From Flammula alnicola (lineage: Eukaryota; Basidiomycota; Agaricomycetes; Agaricales; Strophariaceae): a stretch of DNA of 64,000 bases. The notes below the pieces were generated by a model. It made no database searches, had not been told where the DNA came from, and worked only from the letters and a program-made list of their open reading frames with translations. The stretch lies in assembly GCA_015499995.1 (NCBI GenBank), contig JADNRV010000118.1, forward strand, positions 62,001 through 126,000. The letters run 5' to 3'. How positions within the stretch are numbered: position 1 is the stretch's first letter; every line of letters starts with the position of its first letter. The position numbers were made by a program, and so were the translations under genes. Below are positions 10,665 through 23,900 of this stretch, in pieces.

Positions 10665-12253
10665 ATGTCCGCCCATGTACTTGGCTATACACCTTCCTCG
10701 ACGCCGTTGCGAACGAAGCGCAACTTCAAATCTCTCGTTCTTCCAGTTGAAGACGGCTCCCCTCCTCCAGCGACTGTCAACCCTATAGCCACAAGGCCAG
10801 CACCACCACCAGGAGGCAAGAAGCGGCCACCACCGTTAGGGGAAGGTGGACCTGCCCCTGGATTTGTCTTGGATCCCTCCCTTCAAGCTGAGAGTCCAGC
10901 CACAGGTCGTCGCAGTGCAATGCACGCGACATTGTCAAGAACTCTGGAGAAACTCGATCTGGCATCGAAAGCCGTGCAGAAATTTGGCCTCAAGAACGAA
11001 GACCTCAAGAAGCTCGCAGATCTTGGACAGGGAAATGGCGGTAGTGTTGTCAAGGTAGAGCACATCCCAACTGGGACTATCATGGCGAAGAAGGTGCGAT
11101 GACACGATATTATTTCACCGGAGCAAGCGACTGACATGAAATATCAGATCGTTTTGATTGACGCAAAGTCGTCGGTGCGAAAACAGATTCTTCGCGAGCT
11201 GCAGATTATGCACGAGTGTCATTCTCAATACATTATCTCATGTTATGGATCCTTCTTGGCCGAACCTAACATCTGTATCTGCATGGAATTCATGGACAAA
11301 GGTTCATTTGACGGCATTCACAAGAAAATAGGAGCAATCGACATCAACGTTGTCTGTCTGGTGGCGAATTCAGTGTTGGAGGGATTGACCTATCTTTATG
11401 ATGTTCATCGCATCATCCACCGAGGTGCGTCGTGCTATACTCTGCCCGATTTCTGTACTAATCCTTAGCACGAAGATATCAAACCTTCCAATATCCTGTT
11501 GAATTCAGAAGGGGACATCAAACTCTGTGACTTTGGTGTATCCGGAGAACTCATTAATTCCATCGCGAACACCTTTGTCGGCACATCGGTCTACATGAGC
11601 GTGCGTTGTTTTAAACAATTTATCAATAATTCTTTCTCAAAATTCATATACAGCCGGAACGTATTCAAGGAGCTGAATACTCTGTCAAATCAGATGTCTG
11701 GTCCCTTGGTATTTCCCTGATCGAACTGGCAACTGGCCGATTCCCCTTCTCTGAAAGCCTTTCAGACGACGATGATATGTCCGACCTCGACGATCTTCCA
11801 GAAGAAGGGGAAGATTCTGATTCTGATGACCTTCACCCCGATTTGAAGGACAAAACTCCAACGCACCGAGATTCCACCTTCGCGTTCAACAAAAGGCAGC
11901 AACGCAGAATAAGCAAACGCGCCAGCAAACGGATGAGCAAAAACGCCGAGTTCGGGGCGGACGGGATGTCTTCGATGAGCATCATCGAGCTCATGCACCA
12001 AATTGTTCGGGAACCCGCACCAAGATTGGGCTCATCATTCAGTGAGGAAGCTGAGGAGTTCGTGGACGCGTGTCTGATGAAAGATCCGGATGAAAGACAC
12101 AGCCCGAAGACCCTTCTCGTGAGTAATGATCTCATATGATATACAAATTCTCTGACTTAATTAACCATCATTTCGTTGCGTCAGGAGTATCGTTGGATGG
12201 ATGACGCTCGAGATTCTGATTTTGATCTCAAGGCGTGGACAAGCACTTTCTGA
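10665..12253 (+). CDS. STE7: MAP kinase kinase, STE7/Fuz7 type
   Basis: Five exons (10665-11093, 11148-11424, 11476-11600, 11654-12118, 12185-12253) stay in frame and give 454 aa. Visible are the Gly loop GQGNGGSV (121-128), the ATP lysine in MAKK (about 142), HRDIKPSN with catalytic D236, DFG at 254-256 and the activation loop [14 protein letters not shown] with phosphorylatable S264 and T268. SVYMSPERIQG follows. Residues 18-26 (KRNFKSLVL) form a MAPK docking motif of basic residues then L-x-L, as in Ste7 and MEK. An acidic then basic insert (about 310-370) sits before subdomain X. MAPKKs of this group phosphorylate the Fus3/Kss1-type MAPK in mating and filamentation signalling. The third acceptor must be the AAG at 11475, not the earlier TAG, to yield HRD. 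Confidence 0.9.
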
Positions 12254-14718
12254 TGGTAGGACGAACCGTAACATACTAAAACACTTACTAAATTTATACC
12301 ATCGCTCAATCATCTCTATCAAGTTACCCAGTTTCTGACCCCTTCGTACGCTCTGGGTTTCTCTATTTTACATCTTGTTTATACCGAGTCAACATTATTT
12401 CTGAATGACTCTCTAAAGACTCTCTCTATCGTCGTTGTAATGCCTTAAAACATGTCTGTTCCGTAGATTAAATGAACTTTAATGAATGAATATTGAATCT
12501 TTCAATCCACGCCTACAGGGCTACGGTTCATTCCAAGCTACACTGGAGTAAGGAGTGAATCATGAGAGAACGTGTTGATTCGAACTGAGATGAACAAACT
12601 AATCAAGCGCCTTTCCGCATAGCCTTCCAGAATGCATTCAAAATATTATTTAAAGGTTGCAGCCGAAAGGATACGTACTCTATGGCGTTGTGATACTCAG
12701 TCTGATTGACGACACATCTATGACAATCATCAATGACCAAGCTATGCACGTAGGCCCTGGTATCCGCTCGTTAGGTAAACTCAAGCTCAGGTGTGACAAA
12801 TCAGAAGAATTGAGAATGCCACTTTGCCCAGGAAGCGCCTGTACGAGTGCTTCATGAAGGTGTGATGAGATTGAATAGTAGCTCATATATAAGATGACGC
12901 CTTGCCATCAAGTCCTTTTGTAACGCATTCAAAAATCTGCAGGGAAGAGTGTCCTAATTAATCGGTCCAATGGCCGATACCAGCAGAAAGGAATATAATT
13001 TCCTCCGTCGACCAGCTGATAGCTCCCTAATAGGTCGATGGCGGGGTAATAACGATGACCATTTCTGCGTTTCGCATTTACCGCCCGGCTGTCGAAATGC
13101 CATAGTAATGGCGTACTAGTCAGCGCTTATTAACCGGCACCAGCCACAACACGTAAAAGTATGACTTTCGATCCTTCATGCGCCGGGTGTCCAAAGATGG
13201 CATCCGCGCCACACAAATGATGAACTCTGAGATCTGAGAAAGCATCAGCGCTCAGCATGGCTCCAATCTTACGTGACAGTTTTTCTCAGAAGACACCTTC
13301 TTGGGCTCAATGAAAATCTTTGACGGTGGATGAATCCGACGATGTGGCATTAATATTAAGGATTACCTCGTACGCGTACGGTGCCCGTGAAAATGACTCA
13401 CGCCCCGGAACAAGAGCCTTCGCTTGTGCGTAGGGGCGTTGATGGGCGAAAATGAGCCAGTATGTAAAGTAATGCTTTCAGAAAACAATGTCAGTTGTGC
13501 AGTAGACTACATGCGTGATGGAAGATCGCAGCTATCGAGCGGGGTACAGCGGGATTGGCATCAGAGGTCCGGATAGCATGAGTATCGGAATCCCTGGGAT
13601 TGCAGAGTTGGGATAATCGATTAATCCATTGGCATCAAAATCCTTGCGCACCGTGCGTTAAGCAGAATGATCTTGGATTTGAAGTCACCACAGGTCACCA
13701 CGCGGAGCCAAAAGCGCCAAGCACCGGCGGGGTAATTTTCCAAAAAGGGTAAGCACTTAGGAAACTGCCAATCGCCAACACGGCTAGCGGCATAGTTACA
13801 GTAGACGTTATTTGTGTTATGTATATATTCGCCACGTCCGATATGTACTCTAGTGTCCAATCTGTCGTTGAATTTTTTTGAAGAAACCCTCTTCCCTTGT
13901 TTCAACATTTGAAGGCTTTTCGCTGACGAAGCCAAGGCGAAGTACTCCTATTCCATCTTGACATTTTCCTAAAGCCTTGAAGAGATCACCTTAAAATTTC
14001 TGCCCGGCAGAGTTTGCGATTGAGAGAATCTAAGAATAAGAAAACGTCTCCAGTTCCCTGAATGCCCAAGTCATTATCGTCGAATCACCTCATACTTTAT
14101 TCTTGGATTCTTCAGAGTTCACGGTCATATCAGCCTCTGCACGTCACTGAGGATAATTATACAACCCCATTCTTATCTGATTACTGATTCCACCGCCGCC
14201 GACATGATCAACACAGCCATTCCACGTCCATCACCAACGATGTCGTGATGAAGAGCCTCGAAGAGCCACCTTCTACAAATCTTCCATGTCAGCGTCTGTC
14301 AAAATGCGACAGACGTATGCTCACGCAAGGGCATTTTTAATAGCGAACATCACCATGTGTCGGTCATAGGAAGGGGAACCTTTTTGGGAACTTTGCTAAG
14401 GATGCGAACTTGTCGAGGGAGTGAATACAATTTGTTTTCCTCCGGACCCGGGTCTGATCTTCGTGAGCTCATGCCTCGATCGTGTTTGGGGTGGAGCGGT
14501 TGGCTACAGCCGTTGCGTTTCAGGTTTGAATGAGTCGTCTAATTGGGATGTCCCTTGCTACACCAGCCTATAATTTATTATTAGTGAATGTATTGGGATG
14601 CCATGCCTGTATTGGGAATATGGATCCCGACGTAGAGGTCTTGCATCCTGAAGAAGAGCATGTCATGTCACTGTCGAGAATTCGAGACGCAGGCGTTCTT
14701 GATAGGGTGCAAGGAGAG
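12254..14718. other. Intergenic, no supported gene
   Basis: About 2.5 kb between the MAPKK and the Harbinger element. Open frames are short and mostly start with non-ATG codons (for example 13621-13935). No RNA gene, repeat or domain was recognised. Confidence 0.4.
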
Positions 14719-14814
14719 TATGAGCCTGTTCAGTAGGATTTGTTTGGCCGATTTTCAAACAAATCCGACGCAGATGTGTTTGTGCGTGACGTTATGTAAT
14801 ACAAACCGTACTAG

Positions 14815-16128
14815 ATGCCTTCCCCTCCCACTGGCACTGGCGCACGCCGCCTTGCGGTTGCTGCTGCTGCTTTTTTCGTAAACACAGTTGCTTTGGCTGC
14901 CCAAGTATACGCTGGACCATTCTATGATAAGACACCGTACCACACATCTGCTCTTACTGGTGAAATGTGGATAATGGAACTCATGAATGGACATCCGGAT
15001 CGCATCAAGTCAGAGCTCGGGATGAGACTGCACGTTTTTCTGGGGCTTGTCCAAGCTCTGTGCGATGTGGGATTAAAGCCGTCTCGACATATATCCTTGG
15101 AACAACATGTGGCCATCTTTCTCTACACATGTGTAACCGGGTTATCTATTCGTCATGTTGGTGAGAGATTTCAGCATGCGAATGGAACAATATCCAAGTA
15201 AGTCCTTTCAGTTAAATAATGGCTAAAAATGTTCAATATGCTGGCGTGCCCTAGATCTTTTCGTACAGTGCTATATGCACTTTCTTCCCCTCCATTCTAT
15301 ACCACATATGTTCGACTTCCGACGATCCGTGATCCCATTCCATTCGAAATCACAACAAATCCCAAGTTCTTCCCTTTCTTCAAGGACGCTGTTGGTGCAA
15401 TAGACGGAACCCATATCAACTGCTGTCCACCCCTTGATGAACGCCATCTTGCGCGAGATCGAAAAGGAGGAGTCTCGCAGAATACGCTGGCTTGTTGTAG
15501 CTTCAACATGCGATTTCAATATATCGTCAGTGGATGTGATGGTTGCACCGCAGATGCCAGCATGTATAACGATGCACGTCTATCTGATCTCACTATTCCG
15601 GAAGGTAAATATTACTTGGCAGACGCAGGCTTTGGGATGTGCGACTCTCTTTTAATTCCTTATCGGGGTGTGCGATATCATCTGGCTGAATGGGGTCGTG
15701 CTAGCGTGAGGTGAGTATTCAACAAAACTACCATTTTCCAGACTCATTTTTCTCTGATTAGGCCAGTAAACAAGGAGGAGCTGTATAATCTCCGTCATGC
15801 ATCAGCCCGCAATGTTGTCGAGCGAATTTTCGGGGTACTCAAACGCCGCTTCATCATCCTTACACGCCCACCGGAATATAGCATGGAGATTCAAGCCCGT
15901 ATACCACCAGCACTTGGAGCTGTGCACAATTTCATCCGTGACCATGATCCAGATGAGATATTTGAATTTGAAGAGGCATTTGATCCTGCTCCTGGCACAT
16001 ATGGTAGTCTCGGAACAGGCCCCGCGAGACGTGCAGAAGTTGTACACGCAACAGCAAGGCGTGATCGGATTGCTCAATCAATGTGGACTAGCTACCAGAG
16101 AATAACACAGGGTTTGGGACTAGAGTAA
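14815..16128 (+). CDS. PIF/Harbinger DDE transposase
   Basis: Three exons, 14815-15197, 15255-15710 and about 15762-16128, give about 401 aa. The catalytic triad is visible: D178 in GAIDGTH, D251 in YYLADAGFG and E300 in RNVVERIFGVLKRRF, the last being the family hallmark. An N-terminal helix-turn-helix-like stretch (LTGEMWIMELMNGHPDRIKS, then ISLEQHVAIFLYTCVTG) precedes the nuclease. The enzyme would cut and paste the element, acting with the Myb-like partner encoded on the other strand. The exact first base of exon 3 is uncertain by one. Nothing in the frame suggests inactivation. Confidence 0.88.
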
Positions 16129-16249
16129 GGACGTGTAAATGATAGTATGATTCCATTAACGAACAATATTGTAATTCTAGAATGAGTGTATAGTTTGTAC
16201 AGTAGAATAGTGTATAGTTTACAAAGTAGAATATGAGGTGGAGCAATAA

Positions 16250-17469
16250 TTATGCAAAGATATCATCCTCGGTCTCTTCCTCCTCCCTGATATGCTTAAT
16301 GTGCTTTGCTACCCACTGATTTCGGACACCTTCACGCGTAAGAGAGAGATATGCATCCGCCATGCTGACATCTGCCTGGAAGAGATCAATGAGCCCAACT
16401 ATGCATCGGTCAGATAAGGCGGTCTCGAGTTTTTGAGCGCGTTGCATAGCCTGCGACTTCCGTGATGGTGTTGCCAGAACGCCAGACTTTTTACCCGATA
16501 TGGCTTCACGGAAGATATCAGTAAAATCGTCTAACCTCTCGTTGATGCCATGGAGAGCAACGGCTCCTGATGGGCATGCATCGGACTTCGTCCGCTTGGT
16601 GGTAGAAGTGTTCTCGGCAGACAAGGCGGAGTGCTTGCGCTTCAATGCAGGTGCAGGAGTTTGTTGAGGGGGGACTGGCGTGGCTGGTGGTTGAGTCGCC
16701 GTCGGTGGCATGTCATCACTGGGATCCTCATTATCAAGGTTTGGCTGTACACGATGAGGGCGAACCTCGGGTGGAGGTGAAGGTGACTGATAGAACATAA
16801 GGACTGTGCAAAATTATGATAGTTTTCACGTACCCAATTAGAGACAGGGCGTTCAAGCTCCTGTGAGTCTTCTTCAACTTCCGACTCCTGACTCTCGTGT
16901 TCAGGTAACTGGGATGCACGCGAAGGACGATAGATGTTTGCACCGCGAGGGGCAGTTGGCATAAGGGGTTCCACTTTCCGCAACCAAATCCAGCCCTTGT
17001 TGCGAAACGGGGTGCTGCCTTTATGTTTCTATTGCGAAGATTATATGGTTAGTTGACCGCTTATTGATCTGAAAATGTGAACATATACCTCCTCGTAGGC
17101 CTTCCATACTAGCGCGGTACTTTCCTTGACATCTGCCCCCTTTTCGTCGTCCCATGTGAACCCAGATTGAGCCTTGATGTTGACAATGATATTGTAGATT
17201 TCTTTCAACTAGACGTAATGAACAGATGAATAAACAAAAAGAAATGGGTGATATGGTGTCGTTACCCTTGCCCACTTGTTTTTACAACTCGAGGATGTCT
17301 TGTCGGTGCCCTTTGTCCTTGTCAATGCATTGACCTTTGTTGCAGCGTCGGTCCAGACAGTCGATTTGAAAGAAGCTCCATCGCCAAGTGTAGCTCGTTG
17401 TGACCAGAGAAAATCAATAAGGGCGGTTGTATCTGCATCAGACCAGTGTGCTTGAGATTTGGGCGGCAT
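16250..17469 (-). CDS. Myb/SANT-like DNA-binding protein of the Harbinger element
   Basis: Four exons, 17469-17266, 17208-17089, 17028-16834 and 16786-16250, are all phase 0 and give 351 aa. Residues about 1-110 contain the Myb/SANT-like domain found in fungal Harbinger-associated proteins: WSDADTTALIDFLWSQRA, then CKNKWARLKEIYNII and SGFTWDDEKG. The C-terminal half is Pro- and Ser-rich with a basic nuclear-signal candidate (LKRKHSALSAENTSTTKRTK) and ends in an acidic tail. In Harbinger systems this second protein helps import the transposase and binds the ends. It converges on the transposase gene, with 121 bp between the stop codons. Confidence 0.82.
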
Positions 17470-17651
17470 TAAAACGAGTGAATTGAAGTGTTTACGGTGA
17501 GATTATAGTATGAGTATGGGGTATGATAGCTGGGCTTGTTTGCAATGATTCGCTGATGGTCGTTGTCACAATCTGTCATCCATCGGTCACAAAAATCTGC
17601 ATTGGATTTGTTTGAAAATCGGCCAAACAAATCCTACTGAACAGGCTCTAT

Positions 17652-20600
17652 GAAGTTCACACTGCGACTTGGTTCTCTTACTAGTCAGGGTCAAATGCTT
17701 CTTGAGGCTCCGCGTCGAGGGAACCAAGGATGTACGCGATTAATTGAGTCAGAAGCGAATGTGGGCGTAGCGAACAATTGAAACGGTGTCAGGTTTTCAC
17801 CGTTCATAATCCGGTCCATGGGAGACTGCGAGTCATTGCTAGACTTACTGTATCTCGTGTGAATGGATTTTCATGGGGAACTCGACGGCCCAATCCCCAA
17901 ATCAGTGATGTGAACGCACACTGGCACTCGCGCAAAGTAAGTCAAGAACCGGACTCCTACTAAGTAAGTTTTTCAACTAGGGTCTATCTAATTTACAGGT
18001 ACTTTAGCGTCGGAAATGAACACGTCGGAAATTGTGAACTGTGGCGCACTCCTCGTGTCAACTTGAAGGCATGATGTGTGGATTGACACGATCAGCACGG
18101 AAGGGATTCGGGATCTACCCAACCATCCAACCGTCCAACCGTCCAACCATCCAACCATCCGGCTGGCTATCCAGCAGTAAAGGACACAAGTAGACAGCTA
18201 GCCGTGCACTGGACATTGACATGATGGTTGTTGGACGTGTTCGCGGATCTGCAGCGTGGGTTTCGCTTTTGGGCAGGTGTTGAGATTTTCCCCGGTTTTT
18301 TGTTTGTTCTGTTTTGCTCTTTGCGTTTGAGATGGTGCTCAAGCTCGAGGCTTCTGGTGACGTTCCGGATTCTGTCTTGTGCTCTTAGTTAGTGTCACCC
18401 ATATAATATTGAAGACGCGTACTGCACGGAGCGGACGCACTACGGTTAATTAGAAATACTCGGAGCTGCATCTCCACTCGTATTACTACTGTGCTTTACG
18501 TGTACATCGGTACCTCGACCATTTTTGATAGGTCGTTTTGTAAGTACTCGGAAAACAAAAAAGTTCGCAAGGGCGCTAAATTAGCGCCCTTGGCATGCAT
18601 GGCAACGTGCACCTCCGCCGCAGCCATTTGTACACTACGTACCATGTATTGCATTAGTAATGCCACACATACCGCTTACATTTCCGTCCTTCATTCCACT
18701 TCCATTCCACTTGGATTATCAATCGTCACGATATCTGACAAACCTCAGGACAATGATTGCAAAGACGAAAGGCGGAGACGACACTGCGCCGCCGGGTGAG
18801 AGCGGTCTTACTCTATGTGGTTAAATATGCATATGCGCATATGTACTCTAGACAACTTGAAGATCTCTCAGCCAAGTCAGCGCTAAGTTAAGCTAAGCTA
18901 GTAAGTAGTATGTAGTTTAATTTATTTATTTACTTGCTGGCACCGTTCCATCCCGTCCCGTCAGAGACGGAGACGAGCCCGGGACGCGGGAGGATACTTA
19001 CTTTAGTCTTTGGGTTGCCGGACTGAAATCTGCGGGCCCGACTCGGACCACGGTGGGGCTCGTGGCAGGAGTGAGGTTGAGTAGTAGATGGGCCCAACTC
19101 AACCCAACAGATAGGATTTTCACAGGATCTCATGATTTTGAAGAGGGCGTTGTAGAAATGTGGGCATGAATGAAGCTTGGGCTTGAACCGCAGAACGGAC
19201 GCGGGAAGGAGCGACGTTTGACTGTATGTATGTACGTCGTTACAACTTAACCTCACCATGTTTGCTTGAGTATTTGGTTGAATTTTCAGGAGGCTGGAGC
19301 CGATACCCTCGATGCATTGGAGCGCTCATCCTACTACATAGTAAGTGCACTTCAAGGGAGAATCCGTCCGAGTCGAATGCCATCCATATTGATTAATTAT
19401 AATCCACCGTAAGCTAGCTAATGCACACGGCTCCGACGACCACCCATTCCCGACCGCATGCAAACAAAACGCGTATTTACTATCGATAAGTATCTGCCAC
19501 TCATGTTATTAGATGCTCGGACTGCGAGGGCATCGTTGCTGCATCGTGTGTTAGTAACATGTTGAGGTGATCTGGCCACCACCGCAGAGACGCTCGCTCG
19601 CGCGATAAGGTTTTAAAGTCTCTAGATCTCCTGGTTTTCAAATAAAAATTGGGGTGCCCTGCGCGACAGCCTATAGTTGAACCCTCCCCCGAAATCAAAT
19701 TCGTAGGGCTTCGAATGGGGGATAACAATTCTTGTGCGAGGGTTGTACTCTACATAAGCACGCGTACTACTTAAAGCTTTGAGTCCAATTTCAGTGATAT
19801 CGTGCATTGCTAATATGTACACAGCCTCCTGGATCCTGGATTCTACTCGAGTACGTATCCAACCAGGGCTCGCCGCTCGATGTTAGTCTCGGATACGCCG
19901 GCCTCAGGGTCCATACCTCAGGGCTGGACTGCTTTGAACGGCAATTGGGGAATTGGGAATCTGGGCAGGGCTGGCTCGGGAGGAAGGGTCTCCGACGTCG
20001 ACCGTCGACGCGAGTTCGGGATCGGGATCTCACCCTGTGCGGCACGCGCCGCGAATGATGGCTGGCACGGTTGGAAATCCGAAAATATCGTGGTTTTCTG
20101 GCCATGGAGCCTGCGTAGTCGACTCACGGGGAAATGGCAATGTTCGGCGCTAAATAGGTTGTATAAGTAGGGATCATCATCATCATCATTGTCATCTCGT
20201 TGACGACAGACAGCGGCAAGTCTGGGCGTGCCCGTATGCATATCGTAAGTGCACAATATACTTATAGACGCGCGGCACGGCACGCTGCGACGCACATACC
20301 ACGCATGTCAGTTAGTTAGTCAGTCGGTTAGGCGCCGCAGTCTGTCAAGGACAACAATGGCCCCGGGGTGTTCACTCGCCGCTGAACTTGAATGAACGGT
20401 TGTGTGCATACCGTGCCCTCGTCATCATCATTGTCATTGTCATCACCACCATCATAGCAGGGTCTGATGTGTGCACACGCGGAGATGGTGCCTTTGCCTG
20501 TGTGCTTTTGTTATGCGTGTTCTCCATCAGCAATGAGCATTACTTGTGCACGAGCGACTTGACCATCATCGTGATGGACCCTCTGATGCTGTGCATTGAA

Positions 20601-20975
20601 TAGAATCGAAAGCCAATAGGTGAATAGCGTTTTTAACGTGGAATGATTAAAAGTAATATGAATTTCCAAGGCTGCGCATGTCGAGGCGCATATATGATCG
20701 ATGATCGATGAAGTATGAAGTGTCCAAGGGTTGACGGAATCAGCGAGGGAGAGGCTCGGTGTAGGACCTGACAACTGCGGCATACACGGGATTCGTATGT
20801 GGCAACGGTAACCCCGGATCACAGCAGCCCACTGACTACACTGCCTCATTCTTCTTTTCTTACCACCACACGTCCTTTAACCGGAACAAGGCATACTGTC
20901 ATCCACCATTAACTTGTGTGGGTGTGCTGTAGATCGCACATATTACTCCTCGCACCATTCCAACGTCGGGCATCC
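17652..20975. other. Long intergenic region upstream of STE12
   Basis: No supported gene in 3.3 kb. It holds an octamer-like microsatellite (CCAACCRT units, about 18,118-18,165), CAT/ATC trinucleotide tracts at about 20,176-20,200 and 20,420-20,455, and a strong 10-bp palindrome at 18,569-18,591. The length suits the extended regulatory region of a developmental transcription factor, but that is inference. Confidence 0.4.
18569..18591. other. Perfect 10-bp-stem palindrome
   Basis: AAGGGCGCTA, a 3-base AAT spacer, then TAGCGCCCTT. It is a perfect inverted repeat in otherwise non-coding DNA. It could be a dyad protein-binding site or a hairpin; nothing nearby decides which. Confidence 0.6.
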
Positions 20976-23900
20976 ATGTCCTCGTACAGCACCCAACCCC
21001 AGCCATCGCGGTCCTACGGGCACTACATCGACTCCAACCCCTCCTCCACCCACTCCTCTCCCCGCTCCTTCCCCGCCGATCTCGAGCCATACCCCTCCTC
21101 CTCCTCCTCCTACGTCCCCTCCCACCATCACTCCCAGACCTACCCCCTCCCCGCAGGCGTGCCCCTCAACCCCTACGTCCCCGTCCACCAGTGCCGCCCG
21201 CACCCCAACACCCATGCACACAACGTGCAGGCAGCCAGCAGGAGCTCGTCCTACTCGTCGTATACCCCGTCGTATGCCGCCCCGCTGCCGCTGCAGGTGA
21301 GCACCTCCACGTCCTCGGCACACGAGCACGACCCCAACGAGCGCACGGCAAGGCCGGGGAACGCCCATGTGCATGCGCAGTTCCATTCGGCGCTGGGTGG
21401 TGGTGTGGGTGTGGGTGCTGTGGGTTCAGGGACGACGACGACGCCTGGGGATGGGGATGGGATGGATACGGACGGTAGCGGTGCCGAGCCCGAGCGCAAC
21501 CACGCTGCCACCACGTCGATGTCGACGACCACGACCACGACCTCCACAGCAACAACCACGGACTACACAACCACCACCCCCGGCCTCTCGCTCGGCTTCT
21601 CACGCCCCCTCATGCCCCTCGAGCAGGAGCGCCTCGCCCACCTCGACAGACTCAAGTTCTTCCTCGCCACCGCCCCTGCCCGCTGGGACTCCGCCGCCGC
21701 CAACGCCTCTTCCACCTCCGCCTCCACCACCTCCTCCTCCGCCTCGGCGCACGAGTTCAGCCCTTACGGCTACCCCACCGGCATGGGTGTGGGTTTGGAG
21801 CAAGGGTACCAGCTGCCGCTGCACCCACACCCGCACCCGCACCCGACGCCCACCCACCCCGCGCTGAACAGGTTCCTCCTGCCCAACCAGGAGTTCGTGA
21901 CGTGTGTGCTGTGGAATGGCCTCTATCATATTACCGGACGGATATTGTGAGGGCGTTGGTTTTTAGGTTCGAGGTGCGTTGTCTTTGTTTTGTGTTTTTG
22001 GTCTTTCGCGCGGAGAGAGACAAGAGAGAGAGAGAATACTTTGTTGATGAGATATTAATTACCAGGCTTTCGGCCGCCCGGTTCGCAATATGAAGAAGTT
22101 TGAAGAGGGCGTGTTTAGTGATCTCAGGAACTTGAAGCCTGGGGTGGACGCGTGTCTTGAGGAGCCCAAGGTCCGTTTTTTCTTTCGTCTTTCATCTTTT
22201 TTTTTTTTTTTTGGTTTTCTGGTTTTCTGGTTTTCTGGTTTTTCTTGGGGTTTTATGCGGATCTCGTTGGAGAGGCGGGTAAGATAAGAGCACAGTTAGA
22301 GCTGGAGGCGGAGGTTTGGGTTGGACTCGGACGTGGTGCGACTACTGCACGACGTCGTGGCAGCTGCGAGAGAGAGAGAGAGAGATCGAGTGTCCGCAGA
22401 GTGCCTTGATTGAGACAGGGCGGAAGTGTCTTACTTCTTAGCCGATTACGTCTTTTCTCCGCCCTCGCTTTCCTACTTGTCTTTTTTTACATTTTTCTCG
22501 TGGTGTTCTGTGCCACGATAACGTGAACTAACACCCTTTTCTCTTCACCTTACCCAGAGCCCGTTCCTCGACCTGCTCTTCAAATACCAATGCATACGCA
22601 CGCAGAAGAAGCAAAAGGTGTTCTACTGGTACGTCCACCCCCTCCTCCTTCCCATCCCATCCACCCATCCCATCCACCCATCCCCAAAACCCACCCAAAA
22701 CCAAACCCAACCCAAAACTAACCCCCCCCTTTTTCACCCCCCAGGTTCTCCGTCCCCACGACCGCCTCTTCCTCGACGCCCTCGAGCGCGACCTCAAGCG
22801 CTCCAAGATGGGGCTCGAGCCCACGACGCACATCCTCGGCGAGCCCGCGCAGTCCTTCACCTACGACCCGAAGCGCTCCTCTATGAGCAGTTTAGCAAGG
22901 CGCAGGCGCGAGGGAGGGGGAGGGCGAGTTGGAGGCGGCGGTGCGGAGGGCGGTGGAGGATGGGGGTGTGGGGGGGGGGTGCTGGTGGTGGTGGTGGTGG
23001 TGGTGGTGGGGTCGGTGGCGAGGCAGGGCGGAGGCAGGGTGAGGGGCGATGGGTGCTGGCGATGGGACGATGGTCGATGATAGTGCGGACGATGCGGACG
23101 ATGCGATGACGGGGACGAGGATCCTGCTGCTGCCGCTGGAGGTGCAGCGTATCGCGGCAGCAGCGGTCACGTGTGCAAGGGCCCTCGACGACCGACGAAT
23201 AACGTCAACGGGCAGCAGTTCTTCCTCTCCACGCTGTTCCAGGGCAGCCCGAATTACAAGCTGCGGCGGAAGAAGGGGACGAAAGGCGCTGGTGCTGGTG
23301 GTGGGGTGGGCTCAGCCGCCGCAGCGAGCGGGCTGGGAAGGGCAGCGAGGAGTACCAGGAGGATGCGTACGAGCGCGGGCGGAGCCTTGGCCTGGGCGTT
23401 GGTGGTAGTGGCGGCGAGGCACGGTTCAGCAGCAGCATGAGCCGCGAGCGGCGGCCTGCGGCGTCGAGCGGCCTCGCTGGGCTGCCCATGCACACGAGCA
23501 TGATGGAGGAGTTTGGCGAGCAACACCAGCAGGAACAGCAACAACGAGGCGAGACGGCGGGGATGAGCGCCGCGGAGATGTTCATCAAGCAGGCGCGGGG
23601 CGAGCTCGTGCCGGGGATGGGGTCGTGCGCAAGCCGAAGCCGCAGCCCGTCGTGGCGAGGTCGCGGTGACGTATAGCCAGGGCGCGCCGGCGGACCACCA
23701 GCCGCTGTTGGGCGGCAATCACCAGCACCATCAGCCCAGAGGTTTGGGTTGGGTGGTGGGGTGTTGGGCCACAGTCGTGGACGGAGCTTCGATCTTACGC
23801 GAGAGCATTCGCAGGCGCGCTCGTCTGGCACGCTTTCTGCGGGGTATAATACGACGACGACTTTCGCCGAGGCGCAGCAGGCTCAACAAACTCGGGCTGG

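Larger units (their letters stand above)
14722..17648. mobile_element. Complete PIF/Harbinger DNA transposon (2.93 kb)
   Basis: Both ends carry the same inverted repeat, starting GAGCCTGTTCAGTAGGATTT and perfect over 45 bp (14722-14766 against 17604-17648 reversed). The target duplication is the 3-bp TAT at 14719-14721 and 17649-17651. The start resembles the GRGCNTGTTYGG-like ends of PIF/Tourist elements. Inside are the two genes expected of the superfamily, a DDE transposase and a Myb/SANT-like protein, transcribed toward each other and both open. Perfect terminal repeats and intact genes suggest recent insertion and possible autonomy. Confidence 0.92.

Noticed and set aside
15229..15714. 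Separate gene starting inside the Harbinger transposase
   Set aside because: It is exon 2 of the transposase read with its upstream intron; the splice phases join it to exons 1 and 3.
18118..18165. CRISPR-like array of CCAACCRT units
   Set aside because: A simple tandem microsatellite without unique spacers, in a eukaryotic intergenic region.
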